Below, in pieces: positions 46,217-54,698 of a DNA stretch of 64,000 nt. Numbering within the stretch: the stretch's first letter is position 1; every line of letters begins with the position of its first letter. This DNA comes from Microbacterium sp. Its GTDB lineage: Bacteria > Actinomycetota > Actinomycetes > Actinomycetales > Microbacteriaceae. The notes beneath the pieces were generated by a model, which did no database searches, was not told where the DNA came from, and worked only from the letters and a program-made list of their open reading frames with translations. The translations under genes were made by a program, and so were the position numbers. The stretch lies in contig QFPM01000002.1 in the NCBI GenBank assembly GCA_003248655.1, forward strand, positions 109,990 through 173,989, given 5' to 3'.

Positions 46217-46798
46217 TCAGGCGAACAATTCGGCGCCGACGAACGAGCCGGGTGCGGCGCCGGGCGGCACGGCCCGGACGCCCGAGCCGATGTGGCGCAC
46301 GTACTCGGCCATGAGGTCGGTCGACAGCGCGCGCTGCAGCGTCACGAACTGCTCGGGCGAGCGCTGGTACGACAGGAAGAAGAGGCCGGCATCCAGCCGT
46401 CCGAGGTTGGTGTTGCCGTCGACGTAGTTGTAGCCGCGACGGAGGATCCGGATGCCGTCGTTGAAGTCGGGGTGCGCGAGGCGCACGTGGCTGTGCGCGT
46501 CGATCGCGGGCGAACCGCCGCCCGTAACGCCCGAGGCGCGAGAAGCCGCGAAGTCGGGCTCGGTCGTCTCGACCCCGCCCGACAGCGGCGCGCCCTCGCC
46601 CTTGTCGCGCCCGGTGATGCGCTCCTGCTCCGAGAGCCGCACGCGATCCCACGTCTCGATGAGCATCGCGATCTTGCGCGCCACGAGGTACGAGCCGCCC
46701 GCCATCCACGCCGGGTCGTCGTCGCCGGCGACCCAGACGTGGTCGGCGAGCGCCGCGCTGTCGCTCGCGAGGATGTTCGCGGTGCCGTCCACCTTGTC
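46217..46798 (-). pseudogene. 5'-truncated DyP-type (EfeB-like) peroxidase remnant
   Basis: About 193 codons match the C-terminal half of DyP peroxidases: VDGTANI, DPAWMAGGSYLVARKI, ERITGRDKGEGAPLSG, SHVRLAHPDFNDGIRILRRGYNYVDG (in parts) and LDAGLFFLSYQRSP are all well preserved. A full enzyme is about 400 residues and has a Tat signal and an N-terminal ferredoxin-like domain. Here the homology starts at the GXXDG heme motif, whose first Gly is already lost, about 12 bases after the ramB stop codon. No Shine-Dalgarno or promoter is seen; only a GTG at 46792 could start it. It is most simply the product of a deletion that joined it to ramB. Confidence 0.85.
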
Positions 46799-46809
46799 GG
46801 GCCGCGAGG

Positions 46810-48252
46810 TCAGCGCTGCGCGTGCCGGTCGAGGAAGGCGTAGACCTCGCCGTCGTCGACGCCGGGGAACGCGCCGCGCGGCAGCGGCGAGAACATCTGC
46901 ATGTGCACGCGCGCGCTCGGCCAGGCCTTGCCCTCCCACCGGGTCGTGAGCTCGGCATCCGGCCGTCGGCAGCAGGACTCATCGGGGCAGGTCGACGTCG
47001 CGCGCTTCTGCGTCTCGCGGCCGCGGAACCACCGCGCATCGTCGAAGGGCACGCCGACTGTGATCGAGAACTCCCCGTCGCTCGTCTTGCCGGTCTGGCT
47101 CGAGCACCAGAACGTGCCGGCGGGGGTGTCGGTGTACTGGTAGTGCTCGACGGTGCGGTTCTGCTGCGCGAACGCCGATCGCGCGGCGAACTCGCGGCAG
47201 ACGACCTGGCCTTCGACCGAGCCCGTGACATCCATCGGCAGCGGCAGCTCGTCGTTCTCGTACGCGCGGCTGATGGCACCCGCGCCGTCCACCCGCAAGA
47301 AGTGCAGCCGGATGCCGAGGTGCTGCGTCAGCAGGTTGGTCAGACGCATCCCGGCGCCTTCATGGGTGACGCCGAACGCGTCGCGGAAGTCTTCGACGGC
47401 GAGGTTCCGATCCTTCTTTGCCTGTGTCAGGAACGCGACAGATGCCGTTTCGGGCATGAGCGCGCACGCGGCGTAATAGTTGATCTCGAGGCGCTGCTGA
47501 AGGAACGCGGCGTAGTCGGTCGGGGGAGTGTGCCCGAGCAGGCGGTGCGCCATCGCCTGTAGCGCCATCGAGCGCAGGCCATGACCGCCGGGAATGGATG
47601 CCGGGGGCAGGTAGATGCGCCCGTTCTCCAGGTCGGTGACCGAACGAGCCGAGTGCGGCAGGTCGTCGACATAGATGAGCTCGAACCCGAGCTGCTGGGC
47701 CATGATGCTGACGGTGCGGTGGGTGAGGGCGCCGCCGGTGTGCCCGGCCGCACGCAGCTGCTTCTCGGCGAGCTGTTCGATCTCGGGCAGGTAGTTGTTC
47801 TTCTCGCGCATGCGCAGGCGCAGCTCGGTATTGCCGCGGCGGGCTTCTTCGGGGGTCGCGATGGCCTCGCGCTCGCGGCGCTGCAGCTCGCGGTGCAGCC
47901 CCAGCACCGCCTCGATCGTCTCGTCGGTCGTCGTCTTCGTCACGCGCACGGGCGGGATGCCCAGGCGCCGGAACACCGGCGACCCTTGGGCCCGCTCGAG
48001 GTCGAGCTCGAGCGCCGCCCGGCGGTTGGGCGGCTCGGGCGAGAGCAGGTCGGTGACGTCGGTGCCCGTCGCGTGGGCGATCGCCTGCAGGAGCGACAGC
48101 TTCGGCTCGCGCTTGCCGTTCTCGATGAGGCTCAGCTGGCTGCCCGCGACTCCCACGAGTGCGCCGAGCTCGTCGAGGGTGAGACCGTTCGCGACGCGGC
48201 GATGACGGATGCGGTGTCCGAGCGTCGACAGCTCGATGGCGGAGGTGGGCAT
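46810..48252 (-). CDS. ramB: RamB-type XRE regulator of acetate/short-chain acyl metabolism
   Basis: 480 residues. The N-terminal XRE helix-turn-helix is LTLDELGALVGVAGSQLSLIENGKREPK (about 24-51), a central IrrE-like region follows (about 150-290), and a C-terminal short-chain-fatty-acyl-regulator domain carries the Cys cluster CPDESCCRRP. This is the architecture and length of Corynebacterium/Mycobacterium RamB. It is divergent from pckG, across a 115-bp gap with a palindrome at 48269, so it may regulate itself and pckG. Confidence 0.9.
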   Translation of the reverse strand: MPTSAIELSTLGHRIRHRRVANGLTLDELGALVGVAGSQLSLIENGKREPKLSLLQAIAHATGTDVTDLLSPEPPNRRAALELDLERAQGSPVFRRLGIPPVRVTKTTTDETIEAVLGLHRELQRREREAIATPEEARRGNTELRLRMREKNNYLPEIEQLAEKQLRAAGHTGGALTHRTVSIMAQQLGFELIYVDDLPHSARSVTDLENGRIYLPPASIPGGHGLRSMALQAMAHRLLGHTPPTDYAAFLQQRLEINYYAACALMPETASVAFLTQAKKDRNLAVEDFRDAFGVTHEGAGMRLTNLLTQHLGIRLHFLRVDGAGAISRAYENDELPLPMDVTGSVEGQVVCREFAARSAFAQQNRTVEHYQYTDTPAGTFWCSSQTGKTSDGEFSITVGVPFDDARWFRGRETQKRATSTCPDESCCRRPDAELTTRWEGKAWPSARVHMQMFSPLPRGAFPGVDDGEVYAFLDRHAQR

Positions 48253-48268
48253 TCCTTTATGTTAGCGA

Positions 48269-48284
48269 AAGAATCAAGATTCTT
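48269..48284. promoter_or_regulatory. Palindrome in the ramB-pckG divergent promoter region
   Basis: AAGAATC, AA, GATTCTT, set inside a weaker outer symmetry (AGCG at 48265 and CGCT at 48287). It is 17 bases upstream of the ramB start and 84 upstream of pckG. It does not match the published RamB consensus I remember for Corynebacterium. Confidence 0.65.
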
Positions 48285-48367
48285 GACGCTCGAAATGTTG
48301 GTAAGCAGCCGAGAAACCGTCGCAGAGTGGATTCAGGCGGTGACCCCACCGCCACGAAGGAGCTGAC

Positions 48368-50251
48368 ATGGCCATCGCTGACCTCTTCACTCGCACCGGA
48401 TCCGTTCCCGTCGCGACCACGTACCCCCGCGAGTTCGGCGCGCGCCCGGTCGGCGTCGAAGGACTCGACGAGCTCACGGCGTGGGTCGACGAGATCGCCG
48501 CGCTCACGAAGCCCGCCCGCATCCACTGGGTCGACGGATCGCGCGCCGAGAACGAGGCGCTGCTGCGCGAGCAGGTCGACGAGGGCAAGCTCATCAAGCT
48601 CAACCCCGAGTGGCGGCCGGGCTCCTACCTCGCCCGCTCGCACCCGAGCGACGTCGCCCGCACCGAGGCGCGCACCTTCATCGCCTCCGAGCGCGAAGAG
48701 GATGCCGGCCCCACCAACAACTGGGCGGCGCCCGCCGACATCCGAGCGACGATCACGCCCCTGTTCGAAGGTTCCATGCGCGGGCGCACGATGTACGTCG
48801 TGCCGTTCTCGATGGGCGCCGTCGGCGGCCCGCTCTCGCACATCGGCGTGCAGATCACCGACTCGGCCTACGCGGTCACCTCGATCGGCATCATGACCCG
48901 TGTCGGCACCGAGGTGCTCGACCAGATCGCGTCCGGCAAGCCGTGGGTCAAGACCGTCCACTCCGTCGGCGCACCGCTCGAGCCCGGTCAGCAGGATGTC
49001 GCGTGGCCGTGCAACGACGAGAAGTACATCGTGCACTTCCCCGAGACGCTCGAGGTGTGGTCGTTCGGCTCCGGCTACGGCGGCAACGCCATCCTCGCGA
49101 AGAAGTGCTTCGCGCTGCGCATCGCGTCGGTCCTCGGTCGTGACGAGGGCTGGCTCGCCGAGCACATGCTCCTCATCCGCGTCATCTCGCCCGAGGGCAA
49201 GAACTACCACCTCGCGGCGGCCTTCCCGTCGGCGTGCGGCAAGACGAACCTCGCGATGCTGCGCCCCACGATCCCCGGCTGGCGCGTCGAGACCCTCGGC
49301 GACGACATCGCGTGGATCCGTCCCGGCGAGGACGGGCGCCTGTGGGCCATCAACCCCGAGGCCGGCTTCTTCGGCGTCGCGCCCGGCACCGGCCAGTCGA
49401 CCAACGTGACCGCCGTCGAGACCCTCTGGGGCAACACGATCTTCACGAACGTCGCGCTTCGCCCCGACGGCGACGTGTGGTGGGAGGGTCTCACCGACGA
49501 CGTCCCCGCCGAGCTCACCGACTGGGAGGGCAACCCCTGGACGCCCGCGTCGGGCCGCCCCGCCGCGCACCCCAACTCGCGCTTCACCGTCGCCGCGGCA
49601 CAGTGCCCGCAGATCGCCCCCGACTGGGACACCCCCGAGGGTGTGCCGCTCGACGGCATCCTCTTCGGCGGTCGCCGCGCGACCAACGTGCCGCTCGTCG
49701 TCGAGGCGACCGATTGGACGCACGGCGTCTTCCTCGGCTCGAACATCTCGTCGGAGCGCACCGCCGCTGCCGAGGGCACGGTCGGCGAGCTTCGTCGCGA
49801 CCCGTTCGCGATGCTCCCGTTCTGCGGCTACAACATGGCCGACTACTTCGGTCACTGGCTGAAGGTCGGTCAGAAGCTGCGCTTCGACCGCGCGCCGCGG
49901 ATCTTCCAGGTCAACTGGTTCCGCAAGGGCTCGGACGGTCGGTTCCTGTGGCCCGGATTCGGCGACAACTCGCGGGTCATCGACTGGATCATCCGTCGCA
50001 TCGAGGGCGAAGTTTCCGCGGTTGACAGCGCGATCGGTCGCCTGCCGGTCACGTCGGACCTGAACCTCGACGGCATCCACGTGCCGCAGGAGGACCTCGA
50101 CGCCCTCTTCGAGATCGACCCTGCCCTGTGGCTGCAGGAGGCCGACCTCACCGAGGAGTTCTACGCGACCTTCGACGGCAAGGTGCCCGCCGCGCTGTAC
50201 GCCGAGCTGGCGGCGCTGCGCTACCGGCTGAAGGCTGCGCGGAGCGCCTGA
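48368..50251 (+). CDS. pckG: Phosphoenolpyruvate carboxykinase (GTP)
   Basis: Oxaloacetate plus GTP to PEP plus CO2. The product is 627 residues, the GTP class. The kinase loop is AFPSACGKTNLAML (about residues 280-293), with the reactive Cys; MYVVPFSMGAVGGPLSHIGV and LRPDGDVWWEGLT are also typical. AGGAGC precedes the ATG. It links TCA intermediates (icd and sucCD in this window) to gluconeogenesis. Confidence 0.97.
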   Translation: MAIADLFTRTGSVPVATTYPREFGARPVGVEGLDELTAWVDEIAALTKPARIHWVDGSRAENEALLREQVDEGKLIKLNPEWRPGSYLARSHPSDVARTEARTFIASEREEDAGPTNNWAAPADIRATITPLFEGSMRGRTMYVVPFSMGAVGGPLSHIGVQITDSAYAVTSIGIMTRVGTEVLDQIASGKPWVKTVHSVGAPLEPGQQDVAWPCNDEKYIVHFPETLEVWSFGSGYGGNAILAKKCFALRIASVLGRDEGWLAEHMLLIRVISPEGKNYHLAAAFPSACGKTNLAMLRPTIPGWRVETLGDDIAWIRPGEDGRLWAINPEAGFFGVAPGTGQSTNVTAVETLWGNTIFTNVALRPDGDVWWEGLTDDVPAELTDWEGNPWTPASGRPAAHPNSRFTVAAAQCPQIAPDWDTPEGVPLDGILFGGRRATNVPLVVEATDWTHGVFLGSNISSERTAAAEGTVGELRRDPFAMLPFCGYNMADYFGHWLKVGQKLRFDRAPRIFQVNWFRKGSDGRFLWPGFGDNSRVIDWIIRRIEGEVSAVDSAIGRLPVTSDLNLDGIHVPQEDLDALFEIDPALWLQEADLTEEFYATFDGKVPAALYAELAALRYRLKAARSA

Positions 50252-50422
50252 CCCCGCGTCGCTGGGCTCCCGCCTCGGGCGGGCTCCCGCCCCGACAACC
50301 CTCGTCCCACTTATGGCGAGGGTTGTCCCACAATCGGCTGATCTCAGCAGGTAAAAGCGACCACTTTTGGGACACGACGATGGATGCCGGAGCACATCGG
50401 CCCCGTCGCGCCCGGCCCCGGG
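50252..50422. repeat. Palindromic region between convergent pckG and ABC genes
   Basis: GACAACCCTCG (50294-50304) pairs with CGAGGGTTGTC (50317-50327). TGTCCCA at 50324 pairs with TGGGACA at 50368-50374. It may terminate both genes. It resembles the 19-bp-spaced elements in word content (CGACAACC) but does not show the four-copy spacing. Confidence 0.65.
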
Positions 50423-52330
50423 CTAGACGAGCAGCTGGTGCCGCGCGAGGTCGCGGTACAGCGGCACCGTCTCGACGAGTTCGGCGTGCGTGCCCTGACC
50501 GACGACCTCGCCGCGGTCGAGCACGACGATCAGGTCGCTGTCGACGACGGTCGAGAGCCGGTGCGCGATCACGACGAGCGTGCGTCCGGCCGCGACCGCG
50601 TCGATCGCCTCGCGCATGCGCTGCTCGTTGAGGCCGTCGAGCGATGACGTCGACTCGTCGAGCAGCAGGATCGGGGGAGCGGCCAGCAGCGCCCGCGCGA
50701 TCGCGAGGCGCTGGCGCTCGCCGCCCGACAGCATGACGCCCGCCTCGCCGACGGGAGCCTCCAGTCCGAGCGGCGACCGCTCGAGCACGTCGCCGAGGTT
50801 CACCGCCCGCAGCACCCGCTCGCATGCGGCATCGGATGCCGTGGGCGAGGCCAGCCGCAGATTGTCGCCGATGGTCCCGGCGAGGGTCGGGGCATCCTGT
50901 TCGACGTATCCGAGCTGCGCGCGCAGCCGCGTGCGGTCGACCGTGCGCACGTCCACGCCGTCGACGAGGATCGCGCCCTCGGTCGGGTCGTAGAACCGCT
51001 CGATGAGCGCGAGGGTCGTCGACTTTCCGGCGCCGGACGGCCCGACGATCGCGACGCGCGCGCCGCGCGGCACGCGGAACGACACTCCGCGCAGCACCTC
51101 GCCAGAGCGCGCGGGCGCGGCGTCGACGTCGACCGCGGCATCCGCGTGGACCTCGGCGAGAAGCGCCGCCGCCTCGGTCTCGCTGCGGCGGCGGGCGGCG
51201 ACGACATCCGCGGGGTACGCGAAGTGCACGCCTCGGAACTCGATGGCGGCGTCGTCGGGGGTGACGCCCGTGTCGGCGGCGCGCACGGTCGCCGCGATCT
51301 CGGCATCCTTTGCCGTCTCGGTCGGCAGGTCGAGGACCTCCTGGATGCGGCCGAGCGCGCCGAGCGCCTGATTCACCGACGTGATCGCGCCGAGGAACGA
51401 CCCGAGCGGCTGGATGAGGAAGAACAGGAACATCACGAACGTCACGAGCTGGGCGATCGTGATCGCCCCCGACGCGACGCGGAGGCCGCCGACCCCGAGG
51501 ACGACGAGCAGCGACAGCTGCAGTGCGATCCCGGCGATCGGGACGATGAGCGCCGACGACTTCGCCACCTGCACGCCCGCGTCGTACGCGTCGCGGGCGG
51601 TCTTCTCGATCGCGGCCTGCTCGCGCGCGCCCGCCCCGGCGGCACGGATCGTGCGGATCGATCCGATCGCCCGCTCGACGCCGGATGCCAGCTCACCCAC
51701 CCGCTCTTGCTGCGCGGCCGTCGCGCGGCGAACGCCGACGCTCAGAGCCACGACGACCGTCACCGACAGGCCGATCACGACGAGGATCAGCAGCAGCAGC
51801 ACGGCGTCGATCACGAGCATCGCGATGATCGCGCCGACGAAGATGAGGGCTGCGCCGACCGAGTCGGCGAGGCCCTGCGTGAGCACGGCGTACAGCAGCG
51901 TCGTGTCGGTGCCGACGCGCGAGACGAGGTCGCCGGTGCGGCGCGCGTCGTACTCCTGCACGGGCAGGTGCAGCAGCTGCGCGACGAGGCGGCGCCGGCT
52001 CGAGTAGACGACGGAGGTTCCCGCGCGCTGCAGCAGGAAGTGTTGGATGCCGCTCACGAGCGATCCGCCGATCACGAGCGCGACCAGGACCCAGACGAGC
52101 GTCCCGAGCGGCGCGTTCTCCTGCACCCGGGCGACGACCTGCCCGACGATGACCGGCTGCGCGAGAGTTGTCGCGGCGGCCACGATGCTCAGGATGCCGA
52201 CGGCGACGAGCGAGCCCTTCAGCTCGAACACGAAGGGGAGCAGCTGCCCGAGGCTCGCGCGCGGGCCCTCGTCTTTCGGTGCGCGTCGCGCTCGGGAACC
52301 GCGGGGCTCGCGGGTGGATATTGAGGACAT
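50423..52330 (-). CDS. ABC exporter (membrane and ATPase fused), homodimeric type
   Basis: 635 residues. Six membrane helices at about 35-335, ATPase domain at about 375-635. Walker A GPSGAGKSTTL, signature MLSGGERQRLAIARALL and Walker B ILLLDESTSSLD are all canonical, so unlike the 17-20 kb pair each subunit has a full site. An unusual insertion of about 35 residues rich in Ala/Asp/Glu (RRRSETEAAALLAEVHADAA) sits between the first beta strands of the ATPase domain. Substrate unknown; multidrug or lipid type. Confidence 0.92.
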   Translation of the reverse strand: MSSISTREPRGSRARRAPKDEGPRASLGQLLPFVFELKGSLVAVGILSIVAAATTLAQPVIVGQVVARVQENAPLGTLVWVLVALVIGGSLVSGIQHFLLQRAGTSVVYSSRRRLVAQLLHLPVQEYDARRTGDLVSRVGTDTTLLYAVLTQGLADSVGAALIFVGAIIAMLVIDAVLLLLILVVIGLSVTVVVALSVGVRRATAAQQERVGELASGVERAIGSIRTIRAAGAGAREQAAIEKTARDAYDAGVQVAKSSALIVPIAGIALQLSLLVVLGVGGLRVASGAITIAQLVTFVMFLFFLIQPLGSFLGAITSVNQALGALGRIQEVLDLPTETAKDAEIAATVRAADTGVTPDDAAIEFRGVHFAYPADVVAARRRSETEAAALLAEVHADAAVDVDAAPARSGEVLRGVSFRVPRGARVAIVGPSGAGKSTTLALIERFYDPTEGAILVDGVDVRTVDRTRLRAQLGYVEQDAPTLAGTIGDNLRLASPTASDAACERVLRAVNLGDVLERSPLGLEAPVGEAGVMLSGGERQRLAIARALLAAPPILLLDESTSSLDGLNEQRMREAIDAVAAGRTLVVIAHRLSTVVDSDLIVVLDRGEVVGQGTHAELVETVPLYRDLARHQLLV

Positions 52331-52363
52331 GCGGGTCTTCCTCGGGTGTCAGGTTCGGCGCCG

Positions 52364-52539
52364 CGCTCGGTGTGCGACGCCCGCTCGGTGATCGGCCCCG
52401 CGCTCGGTGCGCGACGCCCGCTCGGTGATCGGCCCCGCGCTCGGTGCGCGACGCCCGCTCGGTGATCGGCCCCGCGCTCGGTGCGCGACGCCCGCTCGGT
52501 GATCGAGTGCCGCGCCGCAGGCGCGGTGTATCGAGATCA
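52364..52539. repeat. Four tandem 37-bp units ending in hairpin repeat copy D
   Basis: Units of CGCTCGGTGCGCGACGCC-type sequence begin at 52364, 52401, 52438 and 52475. The last unit runs into the family hairpin (52501-52539: GATCGAGTGCCGCGCC, loop, GGCGCGGTGTATCGAGATC). Each unit contains GGTGATCG, the start of the hairpin's left arm. It lies between the ABC exporter and the small HTH gene. Confidence 0.88.
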
Positions 52540-52542
52540 GTA

Positions 52543-52755
52543 CTATCTTCGTCCGTATTTCTTATGCACGGCCTGGCGGCTGACGCCGAGGGCATCCGCG
52601 ATCGCGACCCACGAGAGTCCGCGGGCGCGGGCGCGGCGCACCTGCTCGGCCTCTGCGCGGGCGAGTTCGACGTACAGCGCGCGCAGCTTCCGCAGCTCGC
52701 GCAGCGGCTCGCCGCCTTCTGCCGCTCCGATCGCCGTGCGGATGTGGTCGCTCAT
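52543..52755 (-). CDS. Small helix-turn-helix DNA-binding protein
   Basis: 70 residues, almost entirely a helical N-terminus plus an HTH: LSWVAIADALGVSRQAVHKKYG (in two parts, about residues 46-67). No ligand domain. It is divergent from the ABC-2 exporter operon at 52849; the gap between them is packed with GTCAAC/GTTGAC repeats, which are the likely binding sites. Confidence 0.85.
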   Translation of the reverse strand: MSDHIRTAIGAAEGGEPLRELRKLRALYVELARAEAEQVRRARARGLSWVAIADALGVSRQAVHKKYGRR

Positions 52756-52758
52756 GGC

Positions 52759-52802
52759 GTCAACCGTAGTTGACGCTTGTCAACGCGTCAACTAGGGTTG
52801 AC
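52759..52802. promoter_or_regulatory. Operator cluster: two GTCAAC-N4-GTTGAC palindromes with a nested third
   Basis: GTCAAC/GTTGAC pairs at 52759-52774 and 52787-52802, each with a 4-base spacer, 28 bases apart start to start. A further GTCAAC is at 52779. AGTTGACGC (52768) and GCGTCAACT (52785) form a perfect 9-bp inverted repeat with an 8-base spacer. The last GTTGAC begins a TTGACA -35-like hexamer at 52798. Confidence 0.85.
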
Positions 52803-52836
52803 AGTCGCGAGTCGGACGCGTGTCGGATGCCGGCGC

Positions 52837-52842
52837 TACTGT
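52837..52842 (+). promoter_or_regulatory. -10 box giving a leaderless ABC transcript
   Basis: TACTGT followed by six bases and the GTG at 52849. No Shine-Dalgarno is present. Confidence 0.45.
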
Positions 52843-52848
52843 GGACCA

Positions 52849-53790
52849 GTGCCCGAACCCGTGATCTCCGCCCAGAACCTGGTCAAGACGTACAAGGTCA
52901 AGGGCAAGCCCGACTTCGTCGCCGTCGACGGCCTCAGTTTCGAGGTCGCGCCGGGCGAGTCGTTCGGCCTCCTCGGCCCGAACGGCGCGGGCAAGTCGAC
53001 GACGATGAAGATGATCGGCGCGGTCTCGACCCGCACGCGCGGCAACCTCACGATCCTCGGGCTCGATCCCGACCAGTACGGGCCCGAGATCCGCTCGCGC
53101 CTGGGCGTCGTGCCCCAGCAGGACAATCTCGACGGCGAGCTCAACGCCCGCGAGAACCTCTACATCTACGGTCGCTATTTCGGCCTGCCGGGCAAGGTCT
53201 GTCACGAGAAGGCCGACGAACTGCTCGCGTTCGCGCAGCTCGAAGACAAGGCGAAGTCGAAGGTCGATCAGCTCTCCGGCGGCATGAAGCGGCGCCTCAC
53301 GATCGCGCGCGGGCTCATCAACGACCCCCGTATCCTGCTCCTCGACGAGCCGACGACGGGCCTTGACCCGCAGGCGCGGCACGTGCTGTGGGATCGCCTG
53401 TTCCGCCTCAAGGAGCGCGGCACGACCCTCGTCCTCACGACGCACTACATGGATGAGGCCGAGCAGCTGTGCGACCGCCTCATCGTCGTCGACAAGGGGC
53501 GCATCATGGCCGAGGGCACCCCGGCATCCCTCATCCGCGAGCACTCCAGCCGCGAGGTGCTCGAAGTGCGGTTCGGCTCCGACCGGAACGCCTCCGCGGC
53601 CGAGCAGCTGCAGGGCATCGGCGACCGCGTCGAGGTGTTGCCCGACCGCATCCTGATCTACGCCGAGAACGGCGAGGCCGCCCTCGAGCGGGTGTCTGCC
53701 GCGGGCCTCGAGCCGCTCACGAGCCTCGTGCGCCGCTCTTCGCTCGAAGATGTCTTCCTGCGCCTCACGGGAAGGTCGCTGATCGAATGA
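52849..53790 (+). CDS. ABC-2 type exporter ATP-binding protein (DrrA/NodI-like)
   Basis: 313 residues from the GTG at 52849. Walker A GPNGAGKSTTMKMI (about residues 43-56), signature LSGGMKRRLTIARGL, Walker B ILLLDEPTTGLDPQAR. The C-terminal extension of about 80 residues is that of the DrrA/NodI group. It overlaps the next gene by ATGA. Longer in-frame starts would run back across the operator cluster. Confidence 0.93.
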   Translation: MPEPVISAQNLVKTYKVKGKPDFVAVDGLSFEVAPGESFGLLGPNGAGKSTTMKMIGAVSTRTRGNLTILGLDPDQYGPEIRSRLGVVPQQDNLDGELNARENLYIYGRYFGLPGKVCHEKADELLAFAQLEDKAKSKVDQLSGGMKRRLTIARGLINDPRILLLDEPTTGLDPQARHVLWDRLFRLKERGTTLVLTTHYMDEAEQLCDRLIVVDKGRIMAEGTPASLIREHSSREVLEVRFGSDRNASAAEQLQGIGDRVEVLPDRILIYAENGEAALERVSAAGLEPLTSLVRRSSLEDVFLRLTGRSLIE

Positions 53791-54698
53791 CGGATGCCCA
53801 GCCACCCACCACGGTGGATGCCGGCGCCACCCCGACGCTCGACGACCTGCGCGCCGAGGCGATGGCGTGGGCGAAGGCGCCGCGCCGCCGCGGCAGCTGG
53901 TACGTGACCGAGCACATGGTGCGCGCGATGCGCGCCTACGGGTGGACGATCATCGTGGGCGCGGTGGGTCAGCCGATCCTGTACCTGCTGGGTCTCGCGG
54001 TCGGACTCGCCGCGCTCATCACCGTGCCGATCGTCGATCACGGTCAGGAGGTCAGCTACCTGATGTTCGTGGCGCCGGCGCTCCTTGCCACCGCGACGAT
54101 CTCGGTCGCGAGCGAAGAGATGACCTACCCCGTCATGTCGGGGTTCAAGTGGCGCCGCTACTTCTTCGGCTTCAATGCCTCGCCACTGTCGAGTCCGCAG
54201 ATCGCGAACGGCGTCATCCTCGGTGCGGCGGCGCGGATGATCCTGGCATCCGCCGCGTATTACCTCATCGTCTGGCTGCTGCCGTTCGGCGCCGTGCCCC
54301 ACCCCGAGACCGGCTGGCTCGCGATCTTCGCGGGCGTGCTGGCGGGGCTCGCGTTCGGTATTCCGCTGATGGCATATGCCGGATCGATCGACGATGACAA
54401 GGGCCAGTTCGCGCTCGTGCAGCGGTTCATCTTCATGCCGATGTTCCTGTTCTCGGGCACGTTCTACCCGCTCGATACCCTGCCGGTGTGGCTGCAGTGG
54501 ATCGGCTGGATCTCGCCGCTGTGGCACGGCTCCGAGCTCGGCCGCGTCGCGACCTATGGCGCGCAGCTTCACCCTGCGATGATCGCGACGCACCTCGGGT
54601 ACCTCGTCGTGCTCGCCGGCATCGGCTACCTCTGGGGTCGGCGCGTGTTCACCGAGAGGCTCCGCGATGAGCGCCGTGGGTTCGCTACAGGGAGCTGA
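53787..54698 (+). CDS. ABC-2 type exporter permease
   Basis: 303 residues; an N-terminal hydrophilic 45 residues then six membrane helices. Typical segments are MFVAPALLATATISVASEEMTY and FLFSGTFYPLDTLPVWLQ. The ATG overlaps the ATPase stop. The following permease gene starts 32 bases before this one ends. Confidence 0.92.
   Translation: MTDAQPPTTVDAGATPTLDDLRAEAMAWAKAPRRRGSWYVTEHMVRAMRAYGWTIIVGAVGQPILYLLGLAVGLAALITVPIVDHGQEVSYLMFVAPALLATATISVASEEMTYPVMSGFKWRRYFFGFNASPLSSPQIANGVILGAAARMILASAAYYLIVWLLPFGAVPHPETGWLAIFAGVLAGLAFGIPLMAYAGSIDDDKGQFALVQRFIFMPMFLFSGTFYPLDTLPVWLQWIGWISPLWHGSELGRVATYGAQLHPAMIATHLGYLVVLAGIGYLWGRRVFTERLRDERRGFATGS

Noticed and set aside
46217..46939. Intact peroxidase gene with start inside ramB
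   Set aside because: The frame upstream of 46798 is shadow coding of ramB (Arg/Ala-rich) with no DyP homology; half of the enzyme is missing.
52364..52539. Regular repeats resembling a CRISPR array
   Set aside because: Units are contiguous with no unique spacers, no cas genes are nearby, and the last unit merges with a dispersed hairpin. The arrays at 60571 and 62085 fail for the same reasons.
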